Source of the DNA: Streptomyces sp. CB02400
GTDB lineage: Bacteria; Actinomycetota; Actinomycetes; Streptomycetales; Streptomycetaceae
DNA length: 64,000 bases
Assembly (NCBI RefSeq): GCF_001905725.1
Contig: NZ_LIWB01000027.1
Location: forward strand, 31,297 to 95,296
Direction: 5' to 3'
Of the stretch, positions 43,352-51,223 are shown one piece after another. The notes under the pieces were generated by a model. The model was not told where the DNA came from. It did not search any database and saw only the letters and a program-made list of their open reading frames with translations. Numbering within the stretch: position 1 is the first letter of the stretch; the number at the start of each line of letters is the position of its first letter. The translations under genes were made by a program, and so were the position numbers.

Positions 43352-44547
43352 TTAGTGCGTGGCCACTGGGCCGAGCCACGCCCCGTACGACAGGAAGCTG
43401 TCCGGGAGGCGCCGGTGAGCGGCCTCAAGGCCCGCATACGTCTCCCGCACGGTCGGGTGGTACTTCGCCTGCTGCGGGGCGGTCTTGCGCGCCTTGAGCA
43501 AGTTCTCGAAGGAGGCGTCGAGGTTGCCCGTCCACAACATGGAGCGGGCGACCTCCGCGTAGTGATGGCTGGTACGGGATTTGGCCCACCCCTTCGGGAT
43601 GACGATTGTCTGCGCCACCTCGACCGCTTCGCCGTACTGGTCCAACTCCGCGAGAACGGAGACGCGGTGCACGCCCACGTTGGTCGGCCCGAAAGCCAGC
43701 CAGTGGACTTGCATCGCTTCGCCGGTCCCGTCCGCGATCTGCTCGGCTTCACTGAGGTGTGTGTGCGCCTGGTCCGCGTCGTGCGCACGGCCGGCCAGCA
43801 CTGCGGCACCGAGGTGGAGTTGACCGGTGCGACTCGCCGTTCCCGGCTGGCATCGGCCTGTTCCAGGGTGGCCAGGCCAAGACGGATCAGGCGGCTTCCT
43901 GTGCGGTACTTGCCTTCGCGCAGGTAGGTCAGCGCACGCATGTAGTGGTGCATGCCACCGAGAACGGCGTCCGACCCGCGCTGGGCTGCCCAGTCGAGCC
44001 GGGCCAGAGCGAGCTGGGCGAGATCGGGGTATCCCAGCTTCGCCGCGACGTCGTAGGCAGTGCGGTAGAAACTCGCCAGGGTCAGCCAGCCTTCCCGGGT
44101 CTGAACGGTGTGCGCGGCGGTTGTGCTCTCCTCGATGAGACTGGCGACGCGGGACGCGACGCTCTTGATGTTCCCCGCCCGCACATCAGTGCAGAGCTGT
44201 TCGGCCTCGCGATGCAGCTCCTCCGGTCGGCGCGCGCGGATGTCGGGGTCCGCACCCAGGTCGTACACATCGAGGGCTTCACGAATGGGCCTTATCAGCA
44301 CGTCGAGTTGGTCAGCGCGCAATTCGTCCGCGTAGGGCTGCCCCTGAATGGTCGCCACTTCCACGTGCAGCGCGCGGGCGCACGCCCCTACAAGATACGG
44401 CGATGCGGGGATGACGCCTTGCTCGACCTTCGTCAGGGTGCTGTACGGGATGTCCGCGAGCTCGCTGAGGGCCCTCTGTGTCAGGTGCCGTTCGCGGCGC
44501 AGCCGGGCGATTCGGGTACCGGTGTGGTCTTGCGGCAGAGCATGCAT
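43352..44547 (-). pseudogene. XRE/TPR-type transcriptional regulator, frameshifted
   Basis: The N-terminal part starts at the ATG at 44547 after AACAGGAGCCAGT and has an XRE helix-turn-helix (RIARLRRERHLTQRALSELA, then IPYSTLTKVEQGV). A helical TPR-like region follows. Around 43835-43860 the reading moves to another frame. The original frame continues as basic low-quality sequence, while the second frame carries on with good TPR-like protein (AHTHLSEAEQIADGTGEAMQ, ESFENLL-like helices) to a stop at 43352. Joined, the product would be about 398 residues, the normal size for this Streptomyces family. A one-base indel or sequencing error explains it. Confidence 0.75.
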
Positions 44548-44673
44548 ACTGGCTCCTGTTCTGCTTCGACACCAGAACGGTACCCGCGGCCGGCTCCACG
44601 GGTACACGAATAGCCCCGCCGCTCACTGCGGTGGGGCTTCGTCGTTGCGCAGCCGTGTGAGTTCCTGGCTGTG

Positions 44674-45060
44674 TCAGCTGATCAGGTGTGCGTCGAGCCA
44701 GTCCGACAGGTCATGGGCGGAGCCGAGGACGTCGTCCCGGTTCGTCAGCTCCTTGATGCCACTGGTCAGGGCGCCCAGGTCGCGGCCGAGTGCGATGTCG
44801 TCTTCCATGGTGTCCGATCAGGGCGTACGCCTCGGTCCGGAACTCCGGGCCGATGGACTTCTCCGCGTTCATCGCCTTCCGCAGGTCCCGCGTCGGCGTC
44901 ATGGCTGCCGCCATCTGGCCCCAGCAGGTGCTGGGCTCCTGCTCAGGCATCCGTCGCCCGTGTCGAACGTGATCACCGCGTCCTGGGACGCGGCGGTCGC
45001 CTCTTCCAGGTTCGCGGTCTTCGCCTCCGCGACAGCGGTGACAATCGGCTGCCCGCCACC
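44674..45060 (-). pseudogene. Degraded gene remnant
   Basis: Protein-like sequence is spread over two frames: GGQPIVTAVAEAKTANLEEA in one (about 45060-44960), MTPTRDLRKAMNAEKSIGPE in another (about 44950-44810), then a return to the first (44808-44674), starting MEDDIALGRDLGALTSGIKE and ending SDWLDAHLIS. The pieces read on naturally from each other (PEFRTEAYALIG to MEDDIALG), suggesting one small protein broken by two indels. I cannot name a family. Confidence 0.4.
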
Positions 45061-45097
45061 CTGGAGAACAGAAAGGGGCGGCGGGGGCGAACCAGAA

Positions 45098-45952
45098 TCA
45101 GCCGGCGAACGGAGGCTGAGGCGCCCCCTTGCCCGCACCGCGCACCACCAGCAGCGAGCCCGCCAGGGGATGCGGGGCCGTGAGGCCCACGCGGGCCGTG
45201 GTGATGTAGAGGTCGGTCAGGTCGGGGCCGCCGAAGGCACAGGCCGTGACGAGGGGGACGGGGAGGGGGATCACCCGGTCCAGCTCCCCGGACGGGGTGT
45301 AGCGGCGCACCGCGCCACCGTCCCACAGGGCCACCCAGACACAACCGTCCGCGTCCACGCACAGCCCGTCGGGAAACCCCGCCCCGTCCTCGATCGCGGC
45401 GAACGAGCGACGGTTCGCGATCCTGCCGTCCGCCTCACCGACGTCGAAGACGTCGATCCGCCGGGTCGGCGAGTCGACGTAGTACATCAGCCGCCCGTCC
45501 GGGCTCCACCCGGTGCCGTTGCTCACCGCCACGTCGTCGAGGAGGACCCGCACCGTGCCGTCGCCGGTGACCCGGGACAGCGTGCCGCCGCAGGGCGCCT
45601 CGTCGTAGCGCATGGTGCCCGCGAAGAGGCTGCCGTCGGGGGCGACGGCGGCGTCGTTGGCGCGGCGGCCGGGGACGGCCTCGCGGTGCAGCCAGCGGAA
45701 GGTGCCGTCGGGGTCGAGCAGGCCGATGCCGTCCCGCAGGTTGAGGACGAGTCCGCCGCCCGCGCGGGGCTTGACGGCGCCCACGTGCTGGTCGGTGCAG
45801 CGGACCGTGCGCCGGCCGGTGGCCGGGTCGTAGGTGTGGACGCGGGAGCCGAGGATGTCGATCCACAGCAGGCGGCCGGTGGCCGGGTCCCAGGTGGGGC
45901 CCTCCCCCAGGGCCGCCTCCGCGCGGACGGCGACGTCGTAGGTGTGCGTCAT
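45098..45952 (-). CDS. SMP-30/gluconolactonase-family protein
   Basis: 284 residues. A six-bladed SMP-30 propeller: GEGPTWDPATGRLLWIDILG holds the metal-binding Glu, AVSNGTGWSPDGRLMYYVDS the Asn, and GFPDGLCVDADGCVWVALWD the Asp. Members hydrolyse sugar lactones such as gluconolactone or arabinonolactone in the cytoplasm. It is translationally coupled to the IclR gene before it (ATGA overlap at 45949-45952). A role in sugar-acid or arabinose oxidation is plausible but not shown. Confidence 0.88.
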   Translation of the reverse strand: MTHTYDVAVRAEAALGEGPTWDPATGRLLWIDILGSRVHTYDPATGRRTVRCTDQHVGAVKPRAGGGLVLNLRDGIGLLDPDGTFRWLHREAVPGRRANDAAVAPDGSLFAGTMRYDEAPCGGTLSRVTGDGTVRVLLDDVAVSNGTGWSPDGRLMYYVDSPTRRIDVFDVGEADGRIANRRSFAAIEDGAGFPDGLCVDADGCVWVALWDGGAVRRYTPSGELDRVIPLPVPLVTACAFGGPDLTDLYITTARVGLTAPHPLAGSLLVVRGAGKGAPQPPFAG

Positions 45953-46722
45953 GCCACGCTCCGGTAACCCAGCCGCTCGGACAGTTCGGCGGCGCCCTTC
46001 GCGGCGAGCTGCTCCAGCTCGCCGAGCCGCTCGTCGCTCCAGCGGATCATCGGTACGGAGATGGACAGCGCGGCGACCACCTGCCCCGTACGGTCGCGCA
46101 CCGGGGCGGCGACGCAGGAGACGTCCGGGTTGGACTCGCGGCTCTCCACGGCGACGCCCCGGGCGCGGATCTCCGCAAGGGTCTCGCGCAGGGCGGTCAC
46201 GTCGGTGATGCTGTTGGGGGTCATCGCGGACAGCTCGGCGTCGTCGGGGACGCGCGCGGTGAGTTCGTGCTCGGGAAGGGAGGCCAGCAGCATCTTGCCG
46301 ACGGAGGTGCAGTGGGCGGGCAGTCTGCGGCCGGCCGCCGACACCATCCGCACCGCGTGGGTGGAGTCCACCTTGGCGATGTAGATGACGTCGGTGTCCT
46401 CCAGGATCGCCACGTGCACCGTCTCGTCGCAGGTCTCGGCGACCGAGCGGGCGACCTGCTGGCCCTCGGCGGCGAGGTCGAGGTGCTCGGCGTAGCGGGC
46501 GCCGAGCTGGTACGGGCGTACGCCGAGCCGGTAGCGTCCGGGCTGGCCCGCCACCGGGACGATGTACTTCCGGGCGGCGAGCGTGGTCACCAGCTCGTGC
46601 ACGGTGGTGCGCGGCAACTGCAGCCTGCGCACGATGTCGGGGGCGGAGAGCGTCCCGTCCCCGTCGAGGAAGAGCTCGAGAATGTCGAGAGCCCGGGTCA
46701 CGGCTGGTACGAGGCGTCCCAC
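45949..46722 (-). CDS. IclR-family transcriptional regulator
   Basis: 257 residues from the GTG at 46722. The winged helix is at the N-terminus (LDILELFLDGDGTLSAPDIV, RRLQLPRTTVHELVTTLAAR). The effector domain follows with the usual LPAHCTSVGKMLLASLPEHE and VAAPVRDRTGQVVAALSISV. It very probably regulates itself and the SMP-30 gene that overlaps its end. GTTCGAGATTTC at about 46761-46772 upstream is a half-match to the TTCGA motifs of the arabinan operators. Confidence 0.88.
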   Translation of the reverse strand: MGRLVPAVTRALDILELFLDGDGTLSAPDIVRRLQLPRTTVHELVTTLAARKYIVPVAGQPGRYRLGVRPYQLGARYAEHLDLAAEGQQVARSVAETCDETVHVAILEDTDVIYIAKVDSTHAVRMVSAAGRRLPAHCTSVGKMLLASLPEHELTARVPDDAELSAMTPNSITDVTALRETLAEIRARGVAVESRESNPDVSCVAAPVRDRTGQVVAALSISVPMIRWSDERLGELEQLAAKGAAELSERLGYRSVA

Positions 46723-46847
46723 GACCGGCCCCCTCCCTATGTGTCTCAGGCGCCTGCGGTCGTTCGAGATTTCAACAGGCGATCGGAATGGCGAACACAC
46801 AGGCTAGCCATACGGGCCGACCCCGGGCAATGGGACGATGCGCGACG

Positions 46848-47114
46848 ATGGATCCCGTGCCCACCGGACAACGCCCCACCACCCCGTTCACCCCGCTCGA
46901 CTTCCAGCTCGTGCTGCTGCGCCGCATGGCCGATCACAACCCCGGCCCGGTGGAGGACGCCCGGCGCAAACTGGGCGTCTCCGCCGCGGACCTGCGCGAG
47001 GCCAACAAGCGCTGGCAGGCGATGGTCCGCTCGCCGCGCTCCCGCCCACACCTCTTTCCGGGGGTGCCGCTCTGGCTCCGATCCGATTCCAGCTGGCGGT
47101 CTGACCAAGGGTGA
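46848..47114 (+). CDS. Small conserved hypothetical protein
   Basis: 88 residues from the ATG at 46848. Soluble, with an N-terminal Pro/Thr stretch and a helical core (FTPLDFQLVLLRRMADHNPG, ARRKLGVSAADLREANKRWQ). It resembles a short hypothetical protein common in Streptomyces, but I cannot give a function. A strong hairpin follows seven bases after the stop, supporting a real transcription unit. Confidence 0.6.
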   Translation: MDPVPTGQRPTTPFTPLDFQLVLLRRMADHNPGPVEDARRKLGVSAADLREANKRWQAMVRSPRSRPHLFPGVPLWLRSDSSWRSDQG

Positions 47115-47120
47115 AAGGGC

Positions 47121-47165
47121 CGAGAGGCCGCCGAGGGCTCCCGTGGGGTCTCTGGCGGCCTCTCG
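47121..47165 (+). terminator. Hairpin terminator
   Basis: A perfect 12-bp inverted repeat, CGAGAGGCCGCC (47121-47132) and GGCGGCCTCTCG (47154-47165), with a 21-base loop directly after the small gene. Confidence 0.75.
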
Positions 47166-47239
47166 TGCTGTCTAGGGTGGAGAAAAACCCCGGGACGGTC
47201 CTCCGTGCGCTCGGAGATACCGTCCCAGCCCGGGACGCT

Positions 47240-47578
47240 CTATGCGGCGGCCTCGTATCCCCCGTCGTCCCCCGGGGGCTCCTGCTCATCACCCCCCGCA
47301 GGTGCCGGGGGCATCGGTTCGCCCGCAACCCTGGGTGAAGGGACCTTAGGTTCCTCGCTACTACCCACGGAGGAATGTGCCTCAGGTTCCGGCGGCGTCT
47401 GATCAACCGCTGGGCGGAGCTTGTCGTCCCTGCGCCTGAAACGATCCCATGCGTCGCGTACCTGCCCAGCGGACTCAAGCAAATCCGGGAGCTGGTCCAG
47501 CAGCCCCTTCAAAGCGAAAATCAAGATCGTAACCACGCCAGCGGCGGCGAGGATGAACAGGATGGCTGCGCCGTCCAC
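47240..47578 (-). CDS. Small single-pass membrane protein of unknown function
   Basis: 112 residues from the GTG at 47578, which follows GGAAAGG with 8-base spacing. A hydrophobic helix (AAILFILAAAGVVTILIFAL) is followed by a charged helical stretch (GQVRDAWDRFRRRDDKLRP) and a Pro/Glu/Gly-rich tail. The frame is open further upstream, but that part is the inverted-repeat region at 47597-47657. No family is recognised. Confidence 0.5.
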   Translation of the reverse strand: MDGAAILFILAAAGVVTILIFALKGLLDQLPDLLESAGQVRDAWDRFRRRDDKLRPAVDQTPPEPEAHSSVGSSEEPKVPSPRVAGEPMPPAPAGGDEQEPPGDDGGYEAAA

Positions 47579-47596
47579 GATCCGTACCTTTCCGTT

Positions 47597-47657
47597 GAGG
47601 GTTTGGATCGAGACACGCAGGGCCTCGATCCAAACCCGAGGGTTTGGGTCGAGACAC
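47597..47657. repeat. Alternating direct and inverted 15-20 bp repeats
   Basis: GAGGGTTTGGATCGAGACAC (47597-47616) and GAGGGTTTGGGTCGAGACAC (47638-47657) match at 19 of 20 positions. Between them CCTCGATCCAAACCC (47623-47637) is the reverse complement of the first copy's core. It may be an operator array or a stem-loop; it lies upstream of the small membrane-protein gene. Confidence 0.75.
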
Positions 47658-48151
47658 CTGCGCTGACGCAACACGCAAATGTTCTCGTTGGCCTGGTTGC
47701 CAGGCCGGGGAACACGTTGGTCGGCTGGCCTCGTCGTTGAGGCTTGGCCGACCGCAAAACAAAACTAAGCAGTAAAAGTAAGATCAAATAAAACAGGCTC
47801 CGACTCGACCACATCGCCCTGCGTCTCGGACTGTTAGGCCCGGGGCGGTCGGGTCGGCAACCCGCCAAGCTCGGCCCCTTGCGTGTGCAGTGGACCTGCC
47901 CGGATATATATGTAAACAGGCTGGCGAACTATGCCAGCCGATATTGTGTCAGTTTATGTGCATATTGGTTCGCGTTAAACCGAATGCACTGGGACTATAC
48001 CACGCTCTCTGTGGACTCAAGCCAACGTGCTGCGCGGCTGCTTGAGAGGCAGGAGTGGACCCTGGGTCGACCGAAGTGTGCCTACTGCGTAATCAGGCCA
48101 TTTCATTAGTTCTCGGTACATTGTGGCAGATTCCGGCCCTACGCTGCCGCC
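47658..48151. other. AT-rich non-coding stretch
   Basis: About 500 bases, clearly richer in A+T than the rest (for example AAAACAAAACTAAGCAGTAA near 47755). A 76-codon frame at 47879-48109 lacks codon bias and was not accepted. It is probably foreign or plasmid-like DNA. Confidence 0.5.
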
Positions 48152-48433
48152 ATGACTTCAACCAACCAGCCTTGCGCCTGCGCCCGTTACTCGTTCGAAG
48201 TGCTCGTTCACGAGGGCCCGACCAGCGAAGCAGTGTGGCAGGCGACCACCACTGAATGCACCGCCACGACCCAAAGCAAGTTCGCCCCCGGCCATGACGC
48301 CAAGCTGCGGTCACTGCTGGCCCAAGCCCAGGCCGGTGGCCACCTCATACGCCAGGTCAGCGGTCGCGCAGTGGTCATCGCCGATGCGGCCACGGCCGCC
48401 GCCGCCCTGGGCTGGGCCAACCTGACGCCTTAG
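48152..48433 (+). CDS. Small unknown protein, 3' end at an insertion sequence
   Basis: 93 residues. It contains SKFAPGHDAKLRSLLAQAQA, a motif I remember from short actinobacterial and phage proteins that have a Cys-rich start (here QPCACARYSF). No ribosome site is seen, so it may be leaderless. The TAG stop at 48431-48433 is formed by the terminal repeat of the IS, so the native protein may have been longer. Confidence 0.5.
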   Translation: MTSTNQPCACARYSFEVLVHEGPTSEAVWQATTTECTATTQSKFAPGHDAKLRSLLAQAQAGGHLIRQVSGRAVVIADAATAAAALGWANLTP

Positions 48434-48441
48434 ACCGTGTC

Positions 48442-49259
48442 CTACGTGGTGAGGCGGATGAGTCGCTTGTAGCAGCACAGGGCGGCGGCGAGGCCGAGAA
48501 AGGCCAGGTAGTTGCGGGGATCGCGTTCGTAGCGGGGGCTGAGCCGGCGGTAGCCGGACAGCCAGGACATGGTGCGCTCGATGACCCAGCGGCGTCGCCC
48601 TAATCGCTTGCTGGACTCGATGCCCTTGCGGGCGATGCGCACGCCGATCCGCTTCCCGCGCAGCCATCTGCGCAGATCAGCCCGGTCGTAGGCCTTGTCG
48701 GCGTGCAGCCGCTGGGGCTTGAAGTACCGACCGCGATGGGGGTCGTGTCTCGTTTGGTGACCCTCCACCATCGGCTTCAGTCCTTCGCTGTCGTGGGTGT
48801 TGCCCGCGGAGACGCCGACGAGGAGGGGCAGTCCGTTCGCGTCCGACAGGACGTGCATCTTGGAACCCGGCTTGCCCCGGTCCACGGGGCTCGGACCTGT
48901 GTGTTCGCCCCTTTTTTAGCCCTCACGTGGGCGGTGTCGAGCACGACGCGGGTGACGTCGAGAAGGCCGGCGTCGTCGAGCCGGTGCAGCACGGCCTCGT
49001 GCAGCCGGCCCCAGACACCGGCTCTGGACCAGATGAGGAACCGCCGATGGGCGGTCGACTTCGAGACGCCGAAGCAAGGTGGCAACGCACGCCAGGAGCA
49101 GCCGGACACCAGCACGTAGATGATCGCGGCGAACAGCGTCTCATCAGGCGTGTCCTGCGTTCCCCCGCCCTGCGGCCGCACCTTCGACGGAGGGATCAGC
49201 GGCTTCGCGATCTCCCACAACCCGTCCGGAACAATCCAACTCCACGTACCCCGCCCCAT
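48442..49259 (-). CDS. IS5-family transposase made by -1 frameshifting
   Basis: The first frame (49259-48777) has the N-terminal helix-turn-helix domain (DGLWEIAKPLIPPSKVRPQG, GVSKSTAHRRFLIWSRAGVW) and the first catalytic Asp in VVLDTAHVRAKKG. The second frame continues with KRGEHTGPSPVDRGKPGSKM, has the second Asp (HADKAYDRADLR) and the Glu (RRWVIERTMSWLSGYRRLSP), and ends at 48442. The change happens at six A residues followed by G, the usual slippery site of this IS group. The joined product is about 270 residues, the normal length. The element therefore looks functional, not broken. Confidence 0.85.
48911..48917 (-). other. Slippery sequence for programmed -1 frameshift
   Basis: A-AAA-AAG read on the minus strand. 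After two Lys codons the ribosome slips back one base and continues AGG-GGC-GAA in the second transposase frame. The frames on both sides match IS5 transposases exactly at this point. Confidence 0.75.
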
Positions 49260-49296
49260 GCCGAGTTCAACGACGCCTCACCACATAGGACACGGT

Positions 49297-50643
49297 CTAA
49301 ATACCCTTTTGGGTTGGGCAGCTGCCGTTCTCACACACATGCCTGACCGCGGTTGATTCCTTGTCGAGCTGGATCAGCACGACCATCTCGCAACCTTCTG
49401 TCATCCCCATGGATTGAACCTGGGACCTCAGACTCGACAGCTGTGCGGCACTGGTGCTGCGGCGCACTACTAGGTCACCCGAGCCGTCGGTCAGGCCGAA
49501 TGCTCGGGACATGGGGGCGAGTCGCAGCCCCAAGTACCAGGTCAACCAGGGATGAACGATGATCCCGCTGCCTCGCAACACGTTCTTATCCACGGGCAGC
49601 CGAACGCCGATGACCTGGCCGGAGTCGTCCACGACGATGTTGGAAGGTCTCCGAGGCTCGCTCTCCTCCATGGGCTCCGCTCCGTCCTCCACCAGACCCA
49701 CGAGGCCGTCGCGCGTCCTCCCGATTCGGTCGCTGATGAGGCACTGCTGCAACCGCGCGTACCCGACGGGGTACTCCTTGGTCACCCGGGCGAATAGCTC
49801 GCGCTTCCTCAGAGGACCGGACTCGCGGAGCACCTGCACCATCGCGTCCAGGGCGTTGGTGTGGGTGGTCACCTGTGACAGCGGCCAGTCCACCAGGGCC
49901 CAAGTACCTTCCGGACGGATCTGCCGGAAGCGCTCATCGCGGCGTAGAGCTTCGCCCAGAGCCCTGGGCCCGCTGGCCTCGATAGCTTCGCTGATGTCCT
50001 CGGCCCGGCGTGGTTCGCCCACGTTCTCCAACCAGAGGAAGGCGGCGTCACGGCTCTTCGCTACTCGCCTTAGCCAATGCCCCCCAACGCCCCGGGTGAG
50101 TGGGCTCTTCGGGTGGCTGGCTATGGCCTCGACGGGCACGACGGCAGGGATGCCGAGCGCCGCCGCTCGCTCCTCAAGCTCATCTGTGCGGAACGGCGCT
50201 TGAGAGGCGAGTTGCCGCAGGAGCTTGTCCAGAGTCTGCGCGTCCTTAGCCCAAACGCCTCCCACGCGCCCAGCCCAGGTGTGTGGCTCCTTGAGGCCGA
50301 GTTGTCGCAGCAGGGCACGGCGCAACATGCCCTCGGGGTCTACGAGGATTTCGTCAAGGGACTCGTCGGATACGACCGGCTCCACGGCTAGGCGCTGAAG
50401 CACGTCCTCTCTCCAGTCGCTCTGGAACATGTCGGCCACCTGAGCCAGAATCTTCTCCTGAGCTTGGATGATCTGACGGGCACGCTCCCGCGACACCCCA
50501 TGCGCGTCTCCGACCTCCTCCAGCGTCTGGCCCTGCCCCCGTCGGATCAGCATGTCCCTGGACCGCTCCTCGAGCGCCTCCCAAGTCGTCCTGATCCAGC
50601 CGCTCCCCGTTTCCCCGGCCTTGGCGTCTACCGTGGACATCAC
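49297..50643 (-). CDS. Sigma-70 region 4 protein with HARE-like C-terminal helix domain
   Basis: 448 residues. Residues 21-62 form a sigma-70 region 4 helix-turn-helix (LEERSRDMLIRRGQGQTLEE, then GVSRERARQIIQ). No sigma region 2 is present, so it is not a normal sigma factor. Around residues 260-310 there is a winged-helix-like segment (GPLRKRELFARVTKEYPVGY) resembling HARE-HTH domains that occur with DNA-modification systems. The stop TAG (49297-49299) comes from the IS end, so the protein may be shortened. It overlaps the preceding gene by 4 bases and ends the defence operon. Confidence 0.72.
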   Translation of the reverse strand: MMSTVDAKAGETGSGWIRTTWEALEERSRDMLIRRGQGQTLEEVGDAHGVSRERARQIIQAQEKILAQVADMFQSDWREDVLQRLAVEPVVSDESLDEILVDPEGMLRRALLRQLGLKEPHTWAGRVGGVWAKDAQTLDKLLRQLASQAPFRTDELEERAAALGIPAVVPVEAIASHPKSPLTRGVGGHWLRRVAKSRDAAFLWLENVGEPRRAEDISEAIEASGPRALGEALRRDERFRQIRPEGTWALVDWPLSQVTTHTNALDAMVQVLRESGPLRKRELFARVTKEYPVGYARLQQCLISDRIGRTRDGLVGLVEDGAEPMEESEPRRPSNIVVDDSGQVIGVRLPVDKNVLRGSGIIVHPWLTWYLGLRLAPMSRAFGLTDGSGDLVVRRSTSAAQLSSLRSQVQSMGMTEGCEMVVLIQLDKESTAVRHVCENGSCPTQKGI

Positions 50644-51221
50644 GCACCCACCACGTGCTCGATCCTCAAGCCGCAGCGTTCACCGATCCGCAGGTGTTCC
50701 TTCTTCTCTTCGATAGGGAGAGGCTTGACGAATGAGGTGACGACACAAAGGGTCCAGGGCGTCGTGTCTCCGCTCGCTTGTGCTCGAAGGGCAGCCCACA
50801 CCAGGTGCTTCAGATCCTTCGCCGGCCCCCATGTGAAGCGCATGTCCTCGCCTCCGGCGCGGGCTAGCACACGCAGCGGCTTGATCTCCTGAGTCGAGAG
50901 GTCTGGTTCCCACTCAGGGCCGAGGGCCTTGCTCACGAGGCTGCCGACAGCCGCACCGGGGTTCGCGACGAGAGGCGCGTACTTCCCGACGCCGTAGATC
51001 GCGCGGGCGTACTCCTTCATCGGCCCGTCCTTGATCCATACACGCCTCTCCTGAGCCGTCTTGAAGAACAAGGACATCCGTCCACCGATCCGCGGGTCGT
51101 CCGCCCAGCGGTTGTATGAAGCCGTCCGCTCTGTGTCGGGTAGGTACGTCCACCCAACCTCGTCTGCCTCGTCGTAGAGCAGCTTGACGATTTCCATCTC
51201 GAGATCAGTCGGCATGCCCAT
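50640..51221 (-). CDS. Unknown protein of the MORC-ATPase operon
   Basis: 193 residues from the ATG at 51221, three bases after the helicase stop. Soluble, no signal peptide. Features visible are EMEIVKLLYDEADEVGWTYL near the N-terminus, DPRIGGRMSLFFKTAQERRV, YARAIYGVGKYAPLVA and LCVVTSFVKPLPIEEKKEHL. I recognise no family. Tight coupling on both sides marks it as part of the ATPase/helicase system. Confidence 0.65.
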   Translation of the reverse strand: MGMPTDLEMEIVKLLYDEADEVGWTYLPDTERTASYNRWADDPRIGGRMSLFFKTAQERRVWIKDGPMKEYARAIYGVGKYAPLVANPGAAVGSLVSKALGPEWEPDLSTQEIKPLRVLARAGGEDMRFTWGPAKDLKHLVWAALRAQASGDTTPWTLCVVTSFVKPLPIEEKKEHLRIGERCGLRIEHVVGA

Positions 51222-51223
51222 CG

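Larger units (their letters stand above)
48431..49299. mobile_element. IS5-family insertion sequence (IS427-like), complete
   Basis: About 869 bases. The ends are inverted repeats: TTAGACCGTGTCCTACGTGG on the left, and on the right the same with one change (TTAGACCGTGTCCTATGTGG, read on the minus strand). The flanking TA may be the target duplication. One transposase is encoded in two overlapping frames. Both ends carry TAG in a position that ends the neighbouring genes. Confidence 0.85.

Noticed and set aside
47597..47657. CRISPR-like repeats
   Set aside because: Only two direct copies, and the DNA between them is an inverted copy, not a unique spacer.
47879..48109. A 76-codon + frame in the AT-rich stretch
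   Set aside because: No codon bias, no ribosome site and mixed composition; the sequence is better seen as non-coding.
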